This document shows, in pieces, positions 43,918-53,630 of a DNA stretch of 64,000 bases. The stretch is taken from the NCBI GenBank assembly GCA_964496575.1, contig CAZCAC010000039.1, positions 4,464 through 68,463 of the forward strand, read 5' to 3'. The position numbers were made by a program, and so were the translations under genes. Source of the DNA: CAZCAC01 sp964496575 (GTDB lineage Bacteria; Planctomycetota; UBA1135; GCA-002686595). A model generated the notes under the pieces. The model was not told the origin of the DNA, made no database searches, and saw only the letters and a program-made list of their open reading frames with translations. Every line of letters starts with the position of its first letter. Within the stretch, counting starts at the first letter, position 1.

Positions 43918-44820
43918 GTGAGTCAAGAAACCCTGGTCATCGTGATCCCGCCCGCGGATCATCCCGCGCTGCAAGAGCGCATCGGCGCCGGTAGCTTCGA
44001 GCACCGCTCCGTGCCCCACGCGATCTTCAGCGTCAAGGGGGAGGGCGTGGTCGCCACGCTCTACAAGTCGGGAAAGCTGGTCGTGCAGGGTCAGGATCCC
44101 TCTCTGTTCGTCGCGCGCTTCGCCGGCGAGGGCCTCGAGCCCCCTCGCGCGAGCTCCGAGACCGAGCGCTCGACCCACCCCGCCACCACGAACATCGTCA
44201 CCATCGGCAGTGACGAGTGCGGCAAGGGGGACTACTTCGGCGCGCTGGTGGTCGCGGCCGTGCGTCTCGAGCCCGCCGCGATCCCCGACCTCCGCGCCGC
44301 CGGAGTGACCGACAGCAAGAAGATCGCCGACCCTCGTGCTCTCCAGCTCGGCGCCTGGCTGCGCACGGAGCTCACCCACGCGATCCGTTTCCTCGACCCC
44401 GTCGACTACAACCCCGCCTGGAAGGCGAAGGGCCTGCACACGGTGCTCTCCGACCTCCACGCCCAGGCGATCCGGGAGCTGGCCACGCCCGGCGACCGGG
44501 TGGTGATCGATCAGTTCTCGAAGAAGGACCAGATCGGTCCGGCGCTCTCCGACCTGGAGCTGGCCATCGAGCAGCGACCGCGAGCGGAATCGGAGCCGGC
44601 CGTCGCCGCGGCGAGCGTGATCGCACGCTCGGAGTTCCTGATCCGGTTGCACGAGCTGGGCGATCGCTTCGACGTGCACCTGCCCAAGGGGGCCGCCGCG
44701 CAGGTCGACGAGGCCGGCGCCGAGTTCGTACGCAGCCACGGAGTCGAGGCCCTGGCCGAGGTCGCCAAGGTGCACTTCAAGAACACCGAGAAGGTCCGCT
44801 CGCGGCTGGGGATGTCGTGA
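43918..44820 (+). CDS. rnhC: Ribonuclease HIII
   Basis: 300 residues from GTG 43918. An N-terminal TBP-like substrate-binding domain (about 1-85, with ATLYKSGKLVVQG) precedes the catalytic domain starting at IGSDECGKGDYFGALVVAA (Asp99, Glu100), the RNase HIII form of the type 2 RNase H motif. VTDSKKIAD, the conserved Asp in VVIDQFSKKD and ESEPAVAAASVIARSEF follow. It removes RNA from RNA-DNA hybrids. RNase HIII is common in Firmicutes and some other phyla. It overlaps dapF by 4 bp (GTGA). Confidence 0.92.
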   Translation: MSQETLVIVIPPADHPALQERIGAGSFEHRSVPHAIFSVKGEGVVATLYKSGKLVVQGQDPSLFVARFAGEGLEPPRASSETERSTHPATTNIVTIGSDECGKGDYFGALVVAAVRLEPAAIPDLRAAGVTDSKKIADPRALQLGAWLRTELTHAIRFLDPVDYNPAWKAKGLHTVLSDLHAQAIRELATPGDRVVIDQFSKKDQIGPALSDLELAIEQRPRAESEPAVAAASVIARSEFLIRLHELGDRFDVHLPKGAAAQVDEAGAEFVRSHGVEALAEVAKVHFKNTEKVRSRLGMS

Positions 44821-45683
44821 CCGGGGTGAAGCCCGACGAGCGGCACCCCCCCGTCGCGGGATCGGCGCAGAGGGTCTTTCAGCTCTTCTCCGGGGCCGGG
44901 AACCGCTTCCTAGTGCTCCCCGGAGAGGAAGGGGAGGCCCGTTGGGGCCGAATCGCCCCCGACCTTTGCGCCCGGTCGTTCTTCGACGGCGGGAGCGCGG
45001 ACGGCCTGCTCCTGATCGGCCATGCCGGAAGCGCGGCGGACGCGCGCATGACCCTCTGGAACGCGGACGGGAGCCGAGCGGAAGCGTGCGGGAACGGACT
45101 CCGCTGCGTCGCCTGGTGGCTCTTCCGTTCCGGATCGACCGGGCCACGGCGGGTCGCGACCGACTCGGGGGTACGGGAGGTGGAGGTGATCGAGCACGCC
45201 GGCGACCGCGCCCGGGTGCGGGCCCAGATGGGACGGGCCGAGCTCTTCTCCCTGAGCGCTCCGCTCCCCGGTTCGGCGGCGGAGCTCTCCGCGGTCGGGG
45301 TGCGCATCGGCAATCCCCACTGCGTGCTGCGGGTTCCCGACGAGCGTCGCGCCGCGGTCGAGGAGCTCGGCCGGGCGTTGCAGACCCACCCCGACTTCCC
45401 CGAGGGGGTGAACGTGGGTTTCCTCGCCCGCCGCGACGGCCGCTGGTTCCTCCGCGTCCACGAGCGTGGAGTCGGCGAGACGAGGGCATGCGGGACCGGG
45501 GCCTGCGCCGCGGCGGCGGCGATCGGGGAAGGGGGCGGAATCGAGATCGCGATGCCCGGCGGGGTGCTCGAGGTCCACTCGGCGCGAGCGGGGATGATCG
45601 AGCTTCTCGGCGACGCACGATTCCACGGAGAGGTGGAGCTCGAGGTGCCCTTCGAGGAGCGAATCGCGCCGCGGCAAGGCTGA
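44817..45683 (+). CDS. dapF: Diaminopimelate epimerase
   Basis: 288 residues from GTG 44817. It interconverts LL- and meso-diaminopimelate for peptidoglycan and lysine synthesis. The two catalytic cysteines are Cys91 (NADGSRAEACGNGLRC) and Cys225 (GVGETRACGTGACA), in two pseudo-symmetric halves. The opening FQLFSGAGNRFLVL is a variant of the usual F-x-K-M-x-G-x-GND start, with Arg in place of Asp after Asn. It is coupled to rnhC upstream and the M48 gene downstream (TGATG). Presence of meso-DAP synthesis agrees with a peptidoglycan wall. Confidence 0.92.
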   Translation: MTGVKPDERHPPVAGSAQRVFQLFSGAGNRFLVLPGEEGEARWGRIAPDLCARSFFDGGSADGLLLIGHAGSAADARMTLWNADGSRAEACGNGLRCVAWWLFRSGSTGPRRVATDSGVREVEVIEHAGDRARVRAQMGRAELFSLSAPLPGSAAELSAVGVRIGNPHCVLRVPDERRAAVEELGRALQTHPDFPEGVNVGFLARRDGRWFLRVHERGVGETRACGTGACAAAAAIGEGGGIEIAMPGGVLEVHSARAGMIELLGDARFHGEVELEVPFEERIAPRQG

Positions 45684-47266
45684 TGGGGTTCCTGCTCTCC
45701 ACCCTCCTCGCCCTGGCGAGCCTCGCCATCGGCGAGCTCGGCCTGGAGACCGGCTGGCGGATGCCGGCGCTGGTCCCGCTGCTCGCGCTGGTTCCCTATC
45801 TCCTGGGGCATCTCGAGGCGCGGGCCGGGGTCGCCGGGCGTTTTCGCGCCTCGGCGATCCTCCACCGCCTCGGGCGAGCCTCCCCGATCCTGCTGCAGTT
45901 CACCGCCCTCGGCGCTCTCGGCTGGTCGCTCACCGTGGAGGGCTGGTTCGGCGGCGAGCTGGGCCTGACCATCTGGCCACGGCCGGCGCAACTCCTTGCC
46001 CTCGCGCCATTTGCGCTCTACACGGTCGCGGCGATCGACGCCGACGCGAGGGCCAATGCCGAGCACGGCCCGATCCGGCGCAGCCTCCGGCGCTTCCAGC
46101 TGAGGATGTTCACCGCGGGGCTGGTGCCGGTGGCGGCCTACGTCCTCGGCGCGTCCTTCGTCGGGGAGTGGCCCGCGCTCCGGCTCCGGATCGAGGAGGT
46201 GACCCTCTTCGGCGCCGGTTTCACCGCCGCTCTGGTGCTCCTCCTAGTGCTGTTCCTGCCCCGTTTCCTGCGCTACGCCTGGGACGCCCGGTCCCTCCCC
46301 GAAGGGCCGCAACGAATGCTCCTGCAAGGAGTTGCGCGAATCGCGCGGTTCCGCTGTCGGGAGCTCCTGCTCTGGCGCACGGGGAACCTGGTGGCCAACG
46401 CGGCGATCGTCGGCCTGACCCGGGGCAGCCGGCGGGTCTTCTTCTCCGACGCGCTCCTGGCCCAGCTCGGTCCCCGCCAGCTGGCGGCGGTCTTCGCCCA
46501 CGAGATCGGTCACGCGCGCCGGCACCACGTGCCCCTGTTCTTGATCTGGGCGCTCGGCTTCTTCGCCGGGCTCGACCTCGCGGCCTCGGCGGTCGGACCG
46601 GACCGGGAGCTCTGGAGCGGGGCGATCCTCGCCGCGGGGGTGCTGGGGTGGATCGCCGGCTTCGGGTGGCTCTCCCGCCGGGTGGAGCTCGACGCGGACA
46701 TCTACAGCCTGGCGCTCCTGCGAGACGGCATCGGCATCACCAGCGCCCTCCTGTCGGTGGGGCGGGGGCGACGGGATCGTGGAGGGTGGCGGCACTTCAG
46801 CGTGAATCGCCGGATCGAGTTCCTCGGGCAGGTGGTGGCCGATCCAGACGTGGGCCGGCGGTTGCAGCGCCGGTTGCGGTGGATCTGGGCTCTCGGCGCG
46901 CTCTTCCTCCTGGGGACCGCGTCCTTCCAGCTCTCGGGAATGGTCGCCGAGTACGGCGAGGAGCGGGCCGTGGTCGACCTGCGGCTGGGGCGCTACGACT
47001 CGGCCGCCGAGCGCCTGGCGGGAGTGGCCGAGCCCGAAGAAGAGGTCTCCTTCCTGACCGAGCTCGCCTCGGAGGAGTTCGAGGGGGACTTCGCCTCCCG
47101 CGAAGAGGCCGCGGAGAGCTGCTCTCGCCTCGCCGAGAAGGCCCTGGAGGAGGAGGACGAGGAGCTCCGGGTGGCCTGGCTGCACCTGGCCGCGCTGGCG
47201 GGTGACGAGCGGGCGGTGGAGGCCCTGCGGGAGGCCTTCGAGACCCCCCCGCCGGGCCCGGAGTGA
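45683..47266 (+). CDS. M48 family membrane metalloprotease
   Basis: 527 residues from ATG 45683. Several N-terminal membrane helices (five within 1-195) precede the catalytic segment: VFAHEIGHARRHH with HEIGH at 273-277, and RRVELDADIYSL (ExxxD, Glu335) giving the third zinc ligand. Two more helices and a helical, acidic C-terminal domain (about 420-527, TPR-like) follow. The layout resembles HtpX/Ste24-type proteases that act on membrane or envelope proteins. It shares a one-base overlap with dapF. Confidence 0.87.
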   Translation: MGFLLSTLLALASLAIGELGLETGWRMPALVPLLALVPYLLGHLEARAGVAGRFRASAILHRLGRASPILLQFTALGALGWSLTVEGWFGGELGLTIWPRPAQLLALAPFALYTVAAIDADARANAEHGPIRRSLRRFQLRMFTAGLVPVAAYVLGASFVGEWPALRLRIEEVTLFGAGFTAALVLLLVLFLPRFLRYAWDARSLPEGPQRMLLQGVARIARFRCRELLLWRTGNLVANAAIVGLTRGSRRVFFSDALLAQLGPRQLAAVFAHEIGHARRHHVPLFLIWALGFFAGLDLAASAVGPDRELWSGAILAAGVLGWIAGFGWLSRRVELDADIYSLALLRDGIGITSALLSVGRGRRDRGGWRHFSVNRRIEFLGQVVADPDVGRRLQRRLRWIWALGALFLLGTASFQLSGMVAEYGEERAVVDLRLGRYDSAAERLAGVAEPEEEVSFLTELASEEFEGDFASREEAAESCSRLAEKALEEEDEELRVAWLHLAALAGDERAVEALREAFETPPPGPE

Positions 47267-47443
47267 GCCCGAATCGATCTCGGCCGGAGGTCCCGGGTGA
47301 CCGTGGGGAGCACATACCTTTCTTAATTGGGTGTGCTGAGTTGGAACCTCCCGCCAGGGCCGCGATAATGGCGTTCCGAGTCCCCTCGCGACACGCCTCG
47401 CTGGCGCGGTGGACTCGAGTTGTACCGCCCTTTCCCGGAGCCG

Positions 47444-48496
47444 ATGTCCCTTCACCGAATCACCTGGTCCCGCCCGAGCTCGGCCTCGGAGAGCGCTCCG
47501 TCATCGCGTCGGGGTCTCGCCGAGCGCCTGGGTGAGAGCGCCCGTGACCGCGCGACCGACGCCGTCTCCACGGTGCTGGAGGCGGCGCGCATCCTGCGCC
47601 CGTGGGTGCGTGAGCACCCGGCGCGGTGGTCGCTCGATCAGGCGGGGCGAGAGCTCGAGGAGGGCTGGGCGGAGTGGGTAGCCGGCCAGGGCTGGCGAGG
47701 GGTGCCCGCGATCTTCGTCGACACCCTGCGCTGCACCCTGTCACACCCCGACGCGGCGCCCGATCGACGCGGCCCGCGCGGGGTCCTGCTCGAGGAGCTC
47801 GACGCCTGGCTGCGGCCTCGTGCCGAAGTGCTCACCGGTGGGGCAGCCACCAGGTGGGACGGGAGTCCCCTCACCGCGGGGAGCCGCTTCGCCCGGCGCG
47901 AGGACGTCGCGCCGCACGCGGTCGAGACGCTCGGCCGAGGGGAGTGGATCCTCGTTCACGGCTACTCCCAGACCGTGCTCTCCGCGCTGTCGCACGCCCG
48001 GCAGAAGGGGCTCTTTCCCCGGGCCCTGGTGAGCGAGAGCAGCTCCGACCACGGCGGCCGCCGAATGGCCCGGGAGCTGGCGCGCGCCGGCGTCGGCGTG
48101 CGCCTCACCTGGGACGCGGCCGCGCTCAGCGCGGTGAACGAGGTCGACCGCCTCTGGCTCGGCACCGAGGCGATCGGCGCGGGCGTCTTCATCGGCCCGG
48201 TCGGGACCGGCCTTCTGTTGAAGGAGGCGAGCCGCAACGAGGTCCCGGCGGCGGTCCTGTGCACCGGCGACGAGCTGATCCCCGGCGGCGAAGCCTCCCT
48301 GCCCGCGTGGGGCGAGGAGGAGACCTGGAACCTCTGGAGCCAGGGCCCCGAAGGCGTGGAGCTCGCCAGCCAACCCTTCGAGCGCGTGAACGCCGACCTC
48401 GTCGACACGTGGTTGACCGACTCCGGCCGAGAGGAGCTCGGCGAGCTATGCCTGCGCGCCATGAGGCCCGTGGCGGCGGACCCCTGTGCGGGGTGA
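47444..48496 (+). CDS. eIF-2B alpha/MtnA-like family protein
   Basis: About 350 residues; ATG 47444 (MSLHRITWSRP) is preferred, with ATG 47420 as an alternative. The C-terminal half shows the eIF2B/MtnA Rossmann pattern: GEWILVHGYSQTVLSAL, ALVSESSSDHGGRRMAREL, VGVRLTWDAAALSAV and LGTEAIGAGVFIGPVGTGLLLKEA. The N-terminal half is helical. Bacterial relatives include methylthioribose-1-phosphate and ribose-1,5-bisphosphate isomerases, but the active-site Cys and Asp of MtnA are not obvious. It may bind a sugar phosphate. It precedes gyrA by 71 bp. Confidence 0.75.
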   Translation: MSLHRITWSRPSSASESAPSSRRGLAERLGESARDRATDAVSTVLEAARILRPWVREHPARWSLDQAGRELEEGWAEWVAGQGWRGVPAIFVDTLRCTLSHPDAAPDRRGPRGVLLEELDAWLRPRAEVLTGGAATRWDGSPLTAGSRFARREDVAPHAVETLGRGEWILVHGYSQTVLSALSHARQKGLFPRALVSESSSDHGGRRMARELARAGVGVRLTWDAAALSAVNEVDRLWLGTEAIGAGVFIGPVGTGLLLKEASRNEVPAAVLCTGDELIPGGEASLPAWGEEETWNLWSQGPEGVELASQPFERVNADLVDTWLTDSGREELGELCLRAMRPVAADPCAG

Positions 48497-48567
48497 ACGC
48501 CGATCGCGCGCGTTCGCCGACGACTACCGAGATGGGAAACGACCCAACCTGACCAGCAACTTCCGGC

Positions 48568-51174
48568 ATGACCGACACGGAACCGATCACGACCCCGCCT
48601 CCGGGGGACACCGTCACTCCTCGCTTCATCGAGCAGGAGATGAAGGAATCGTACCTGACCTACGCGCTGAGCGTCATCAAGGCGCGCGCGCTGCCCGACG
48701 TACGGGACGGCCTCAAGCCGTCGCAGCGCCGGATCCTGGTGGCGATGGACGACCTAAACCTGGGGCCGCGGGCGAAGTACCGCAAGTGTGCCAAGGTCGC
48801 CGGCGACACCTCGGGTAACTACCACCCCCACGGCGAAGCGGTCGTCTATCCGACCCTGGTGCGGATGGCGCAGAACTTCTCATTGCGCTATCCCCTGATC
48901 GACGGGCAGGGCAACTTCGGGTCGATCGACGGCGATCCGCCGGCGGCGATGCGATACACCGAGGCTCGCATGGCGGGCACGGCGGTCGAGCTGCTGACCG
49001 ACCTCGACCGGGACACCGTCGACTACGAGTGGAACTACGACGAGACGCGCAAGCAGCCCACCGTCCTTCCCAGCCGGTTCCCCAACCTGCTCTGCAACGG
49101 ATCGGATGGAATCGCGGTCGGCATGGCGTGTTCCCTGCCGCCGCACAACCTGCACGAGATCTGCACGGCGTTGCGCATGGTGCTGGCCAACCCGGACGTC
49201 AGCCCGATGGAGCTCTGCGAGATCGTCAAGGGACCGGACTTCCCCACCGGCGGCATCATCATGGGGCGGCGCGGCATCCTGCAGGCGTACGCCACCGGCC
49301 GTGGTCAGGTGCGCCTGCGCGCGCGGTACCACGTCGAGGAAAAGAGGACCAAGGAGCTCCTGGTCATCACCGAGATCCCCTACCAGGTCAAGAAGACGAC
49401 GATCATCGACAAGATCGTCGAGATCGTTCGTGAGGGGAGGATCACCGGGATCGCCGACGTACGCGACGAATCGGACCGGACGGGGATGCGCCTGGTCGTC
49501 GAGCTGAAGCGGGGCGAGGACACGCAGGTGGTGGTCAACCAGCTGTTCAAGTTCACCTCGCTGCAGACGACCTACAGCATCATCAACCTGGCGATCGATC
49601 ACGACCAGCCGCGGACGTTCTCGTTGCGGGGGCTGCTCGACAGCTACATCGATCACCGCAAGGAAGTCATCCGTCGGCGCACGCTCTTCTTGTTGAACAA
49701 GGCTGAGGAGCGCAAGCACATCGTCGAAGGTCTGCGTATCGCCGTCGACAACATCGACGAGGTGATCGCGATCATCCGCGCCAGCACGAACCGGGAGGAG
49801 GCGAGAGCGAAGCTCTCCGAGCGTTTCCAGCTCTCCGATCGCCAGGCTCAGGCGATCGTGGACATGCGACTCGGCAGTCTGACCGGGCTCGAGCGCGAGA
49901 AGCTGGAAGAGGAGTACCGGAGGCTGGTCGCGGAGATCGAGGACCTGAACGACATCCTCAATCGCGAAGAGCGAGTGGTGGCGATGATCGAGGAGGACCT
50001 CGACGAGCTGGAGAAGAAGTTCGGCGACGATCGCCGGACCGAGATCTCCGACGAGGAGATCGACGGCGGGTTCGACATCGAGGAGCTGATCACCGAAGAC
50101 CTGATGGTGGTCACCGTGTCGCGGCAGGGCTACGTCAAGCGTACTGCGAGCGACACATATCGCGCTCAGGGGCGCGGCGGGCGCGGAATCCGCGGCTCGG
50201 AGTCGAAGGAAGGCGACGTGCTCCGCTCCATCTTCGTGGCGGGAACGCACGACACCCTGTTGTGCTTCTCCAACCGGGGCAAGGTCTACTGGCTCAAGGT
50301 GTACAACCTTCCCGAGGCGAACCGAACCTCGCGTGGGCGATCGATCACCAACCTCCTGCCAGTAGAAGAGGGCGAGAAGATCAACAAGGTGCAACGCGTG
50401 GTCCAGTTCGACGACCAGAGCTGCGTCTTCTTCGCCACCCAGCAGGGCATCGTCAAGAAGACGGCGCTGGAGGCCTTCTCTCGCCCGAAGCGAGGCGGGA
50501 TCTGGGCGATCAAACTCGCGCACGACGATCGCATCGTCGGCGTCGGCCTGACCCGACCGGGCGATACGATCCTCCTGTGCACCGCCGTTGGTCGAGCGAT
50601 CCGCTTCGACGAGGCCGCGGCGCGTCAGATGGGGCGCACCGCGCGCGGGGTGCGGGGCATCAAGCTCAAGGGCGACGACCGGGTGATCGGCATGGTCGTC
50701 AGCGAAGAGGACGCGACCGTCCTCACCGGAACCGAACGCGGCTACGGCAAGCGCACCGCCATCGACGACTATCCCATCAAGGGACGCGGTGGTCAGGGCG
50801 TGATCAACATCCGGACCACGACCCGGAACGGCAAGGTCATCGGCGTCTCGCTGTGCCACAACGGCGACGATGCGATGTTCATCACCGGTTCCGGCATGAT
50901 CGTGCGCACGACCGCCGACTCCATCAGCACGATGGGGCGCAACACGCAGGGCGTTCGCCTGGTGAACCTCAAGAAGGAGGATCACCTGGTCGCGCTCGAG
51001 GTGGTCTCCGAGGCGGATCTGGAGAAGTACTCGGAAGCCAACGGCAACGCAGTCACCCCGACAGAGCCACTCGATTCCGCTGGATCGGTCACGGCCGAAG
51101 AAGAGGAGGTCGATGAGGAAGCGACCTACGTCGACCTCGCCGATGACGAAACCACCGACGAAGATACGGAGTAG
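48568..51174 (+). CDS. gyrA: DNA gyrase subunit A
   Basis: 868 residues. The catalytic tyrosine is Tyr130 in AAMRYTEARM. The winged-helix region holds ALPDVRDGLKPSQRRIL and DGQGNFGSIDGD. The C-terminal six-bladed domain begins near 520 with the GyrA box QGRGGRG, which marks gyrase rather than topoisomerase IV. An acidic tail ends the protein. At the quinolone-determining positions it has Ala91 (E. coli Ser83) and Pro95 (E. coli Asp87), a combination expected to weaken quinolone binding. gyrB is 35 kb away. Confidence 0.97.
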   Translation: MTDTEPITTPPPGDTVTPRFIEQEMKESYLTYALSVIKARALPDVRDGLKPSQRRILVAMDDLNLGPRAKYRKCAKVAGDTSGNYHPHGEAVVYPTLVRMAQNFSLRYPLIDGQGNFGSIDGDPPAAMRYTEARMAGTAVELLTDLDRDTVDYEWNYDETRKQPTVLPSRFPNLLCNGSDGIAVGMACSLPPHNLHEICTALRMVLANPDVSPMELCEIVKGPDFPTGGIIMGRRGILQAYATGRGQVRLRARYHVEEKRTKELLVITEIPYQVKKTTIIDKIVEIVREGRITGIADVRDESDRTGMRLVVELKRGEDTQVVVNQLFKFTSLQTTYSIINLAIDHDQPRTFSLRGLLDSYIDHRKEVIRRRTLFLLNKAEERKHIVEGLRIAVDNIDEVIAIIRASTNREEARAKLSERFQLSDRQAQAIVDMRLGSLTGLEREKLEEEYRRLVAEIEDLNDILNREERVVAMIEEDLDELEKKFGDDRRTEISDEEIDGGFDIEELITEDLMVVTVSRQGYVKRTASDTYRAQGRGGRGIRGSESKEGDVLRSIFVAGTHDTLLCFSNRGKVYWLKVYNLPEANRTSRGRSITNLLPVEEGEKINKVQRVVQFDDQSCVFFATQQGIVKKTALEAFSRPKRGGIWAIKLAHDDRIVGVGLTRPGDTILLCTAVGRAIRFDEAAARQMGRTARGVRGIKLKGDDRVIGMVVSEEDATVLTGTERGYGKRTAIDDYPIKGRGGQGVINIRTTTRNGKVIGVSLCHNGDDAMFITGSGMIVRTTADSISTMGRNTQGVRLVNLKKEDHLVALEVVSEADLEKYSEANGNAVTPTEPLDSAGSVTAEEEEVDEEATYVDLADDETTDEDTE

Positions 51175-51183
51175 ACACGAGCC

Positions 51184-51627
51184 ATGCCCTTGATCACCAA
51201 GATCCAGAGCGATCTCAAGGCCGCCATGCTCGCGAAGAACGAGCTGGTCCGCGACACTCTCCGGATGGTCATGTCGGAGATGAAGAACCGTCGAATCGAG
51301 CTGGGCCGCGAGCCGGATGAAGGCGAGCAGGAAGCGGTGCTGCAGCGCTGCGTGAAGACGCGCCGCGACTCACTCGACCAGTACCGCAAGGCCGGTCGCG
51401 ACGACCTGGCCGACAAGGAGCAGGCGGAGATCGGCGTCATCGAAGGGTACCTCCCCGAGCAGATGTCGGAGGATGACGTGCGCGCCGCCGTGCAGGCCGC
51501 GATCGAAGCGACCGGCGCCGCCTCCAAGAAGGACATGGGCCTGGTCATGAAGGCGTTGATGGCCGAGCACAAGGGCCGCATCGAAGGCAAGCTCGCTCAG
51601 CGGTTCGTCAACGAGCTCTTGAGCTGA
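51184..51627 (+). CDS. GatB/YqeY domain protein
   Basis: 147 residues, the usual YqeY length. The family pattern is clear: KIQSDLKAAMLAKNELVRDTLR, EMKNRRIELGR, then SLDQYRKAGRDDLADKEQAEI and YLPEQMSEDDV, with a C-terminal GRIEGKLAQRFVNELL. The domain resembles the tRNA-binding tail of GatB; the function of stand-alone YqeY is not firmly known. It lies 9 bp after gyrA and 10 bp before murJ. Confidence 0.92.
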   Translation: MPLITKIQSDLKAAMLAKNELVRDTLRMVMSEMKNRRIELGREPDEGEQEAVLQRCVKTRRDSLDQYRKAGRDDLADKEQAEIGVIEGYLPEQMSEDDVRAAVQAAIEATGAASKKDMGLVMKALMAEHKGRIEGKLAQRFVNELLS

Positions 51628-51637
51628 ACAGCTGATC

Positions 51638-53332
51638 GTGTCGCCGGAGGAGGACGCCGCGGAGAAGGGCGGGATCAGGACCGAGCCCCAGGGCGAGGAC
51701 GTCGTCAGCCGCCAGCGAGGATTCGGGCGGCGCACGATCCTGATCTCCATCCTGACCCTCGCGTCGCGGATCCTCGGGCTCGCCCGCGAGATCGTCTCCG
51801 CCTACCTCTTCGGCGACAAGTCGGGGATCTACGACGCCTTCATCACCGCCTGGCGGATACCCAATCTCTTTCGTCGCTTCCTGGGAGAGGGGGCGCTGTC
51901 GACCTCGCTGCAGACCACGCTGACCAAGGTCGACGCGACGCGCGGAAACGAAGCGGGGCGAGAGCTCTTCATCGCCACGCTGCGGGTGGTGGGGTTCATC
52001 CTGATCGCCCTGTGCGCGGTGGTGATGATCCTGGTCTGGTTCGCGCCGGACCACGCGCCGGGGACCGACTTCGAGTGGCTGGGACCCGACGTGCAGCCGA
52101 TCCGCGAGCTGACCGTCCGCCTGATGCCGTTCGTGATCTTCGTCTGTCTGACCGCGGCGGTCGGCGGTGCGCTCAACGTTCGCGGCCACTACACCACGCC
52201 GGCGTTCGGCCCGGTGGTTCTGAACATCGTGTGGATCGCGACCCTCGGCCTGATCGCGCTCTTCGTCGCCTCGGACCTCTCCAGCGATCCCGGGCGGCAC
52301 ATGACCATGGTGCGGTGGCTCTCGTGGGGGGTGCTCGCCGCGGGGGGCGTTCAGCTCCTGGTGATGGTTCCCGCACTGGGTCGCTTCGGGCTCCTGGGCA
52401 GGGGGGCGGCCCGCGCCGGTCGAGGGGCGGAGAGTCGCCAGGCGGCGCTGGGCGTGCTGAAGCGCGCCGCCCCCCTCGCGCTGGGGGCCGCGGTCTACCA
52501 GATCAACGTGATGATCGACGGTTTCATGGCGGAAGGCCTCCTGCCCGACGGCGGGCCGACGGTGCACTACCTGGCCAACCGCGTGCAGCAGTTCCCGCTG
52601 GCCCTGGTCGCCATCGCGGCGACCACGGCGGTCTTTCCCGCGCTCACCGCGCTGGGGCAGGAGCGGCGCCTCGACGATCTGCGCCGGCTGCACGACGCGA
52701 CGCAGCGGAACGTGCTCTTCGTCGCCCTGCCGGCGATCGCCGGGCTCGTAGTGCTGGCCACGCCGATCGTCTCGGTGCTCTTCGAGTACGGCGCGTTCGG
52801 CGAGGTCGGAGTCGATCGCACCGCCGCGGCCCTGCGCGTACTGGCGGTGGCGATCCTGCCCGCCGGCGCGGTGGGGCTGGTCGCCCGCACCTACTACGCG
52901 GTGGGTGACTTCAAGACGCCGGTCCGCATCTCCAGTGCGATGCTCGGCGGCAACGTGGTGCTGAACTACCTCTTCATCCGGGGGTTGGGTATGGACGCCG
53001 ACGGACTGGCCCTGGCGACGACGACCACCGTCTCTGGAAACCTTCTTCTGCTGTTGCCCGGGATGCGCACCAAGCTCGGTCTGCCCCCCGCGGTTGCCGG
53101 GCTGGGCCGCTCGATGCTCCTGATGATCGTCGCCGCGGGGCTGTGTGGAGCGGGCGCGGCCGGGTGCTGGCACCTCCTCTCCGGGCCCCTCGGTGGGGTG
53201 CTCGCGCTGAGTCTCTCGATCGCCACCGGCGCGGTGCTCTACGCCGTTTCCTCGGAGCTCTTGTCGGTGCCCGAGTGGGCCGGCTTCAGAGCTCGGCTGC
53301 TGCGGATTACCAGCAAGTTCCAGCCGAAATGA
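51638..53332 (+). CDS. murJ: Lipid II flippase MurJ (MviN)
   Basis: 564 residues from GTG 51638. After a 30-residue cytoplasmic lead, about 14 membrane helices follow. The MurJ start TLASRILGLAREIVSAYLFG and DAFITAWRIPNLFRRFLGEGALSTS are diagnostic, with essential Arg residues in both segments. It flips lipid-linked peptidoglycan precursor across the inner membrane. With dapF it supports the presence of peptidoglycan synthesis. Confidence 0.94.
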   Translation: MSPEEDAAEKGGIRTEPQGEDVVSRQRGFGRRTILISILTLASRILGLAREIVSAYLFGDKSGIYDAFITAWRIPNLFRRFLGEGALSTSLQTTLTKVDATRGNEAGRELFIATLRVVGFILIALCAVVMILVWFAPDHAPGTDFEWLGPDVQPIRELTVRLMPFVIFVCLTAAVGGALNVRGHYTTPAFGPVVLNIVWIATLGLIALFVASDLSSDPGRHMTMVRWLSWGVLAAGGVQLLVMVPALGRFGLLGRGAARAGRGAESRQAALGVLKRAAPLALGAAVYQINVMIDGFMAEGLLPDGGPTVHYLANRVQQFPLALVAIAATTAVFPALTALGQERRLDDLRRLHDATQRNVLFVALPAIAGLVVLATPIVSVLFEYGAFGEVGVDRTAAALRVLAVAILPAGAVGLVARTYYAVGDFKTPVRISSAMLGGNVVLNYLFIRGLGMDADGLALATTTTVSGNLLLLLPGMRTKLGLPPAVAGLGRSMLLMIVAAGLCGAGAAGCWHLLSGPLGGVLALSLSIATGAVLYAVSSELLSVPEWAGFRARLLRITSKFQPK

Positions 53333-53630
53333 TCCCCCAATGGGTGGGGGCCACCTAAGCCGGCGAACCACAACATCTAGGGTGGGTTCTCAGACACGGG
53401 AGCTTAAAAACGTTGGGGAGAACGCCCTCTTCCGCTACCTTGATCCTTGGCCGCCGGGGGGGTGACGGGCGCGAGAAGTCCCGCCGATCGGGACGCCGAT
53501 TCGACGGGCTAACCCCTTGTTGAGCAATCAGTTGGATTGTCCAAGCGATGGGAGAGGCGCCTCTTCGCCGAACCCTGGACAGGCCACATGTTTCAGACGT
53601 AGAACGAGACGACAGGAGAAGATTGCGACC
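53333..53630. other. 298-bp leader upstream of nrdJ
   Basis: No gene. It contains a small hairpin GTCCCG-CCGAT-CGGGAC (about 53479-53495). I looked for a cobalamin-riboswitch B12 box and did not find one. The ribosome site AGGAGA (53614-53619) lies 11 bp before GTG 53631. Confidence 0.4.

Noticed and set aside
48880..50985. A 701-codon minus-strand open frame antisense to gyrA
   Set aside because: Shadow of gyrA, rich in Asp/His/Val/Leu without a family pattern.
53333..53630. Cobalamin riboswitch in front of the B12-dependent reductase
   Set aside because: The conserved B12-box bases and long paired arms could not be found; only a small hairpin is visible.
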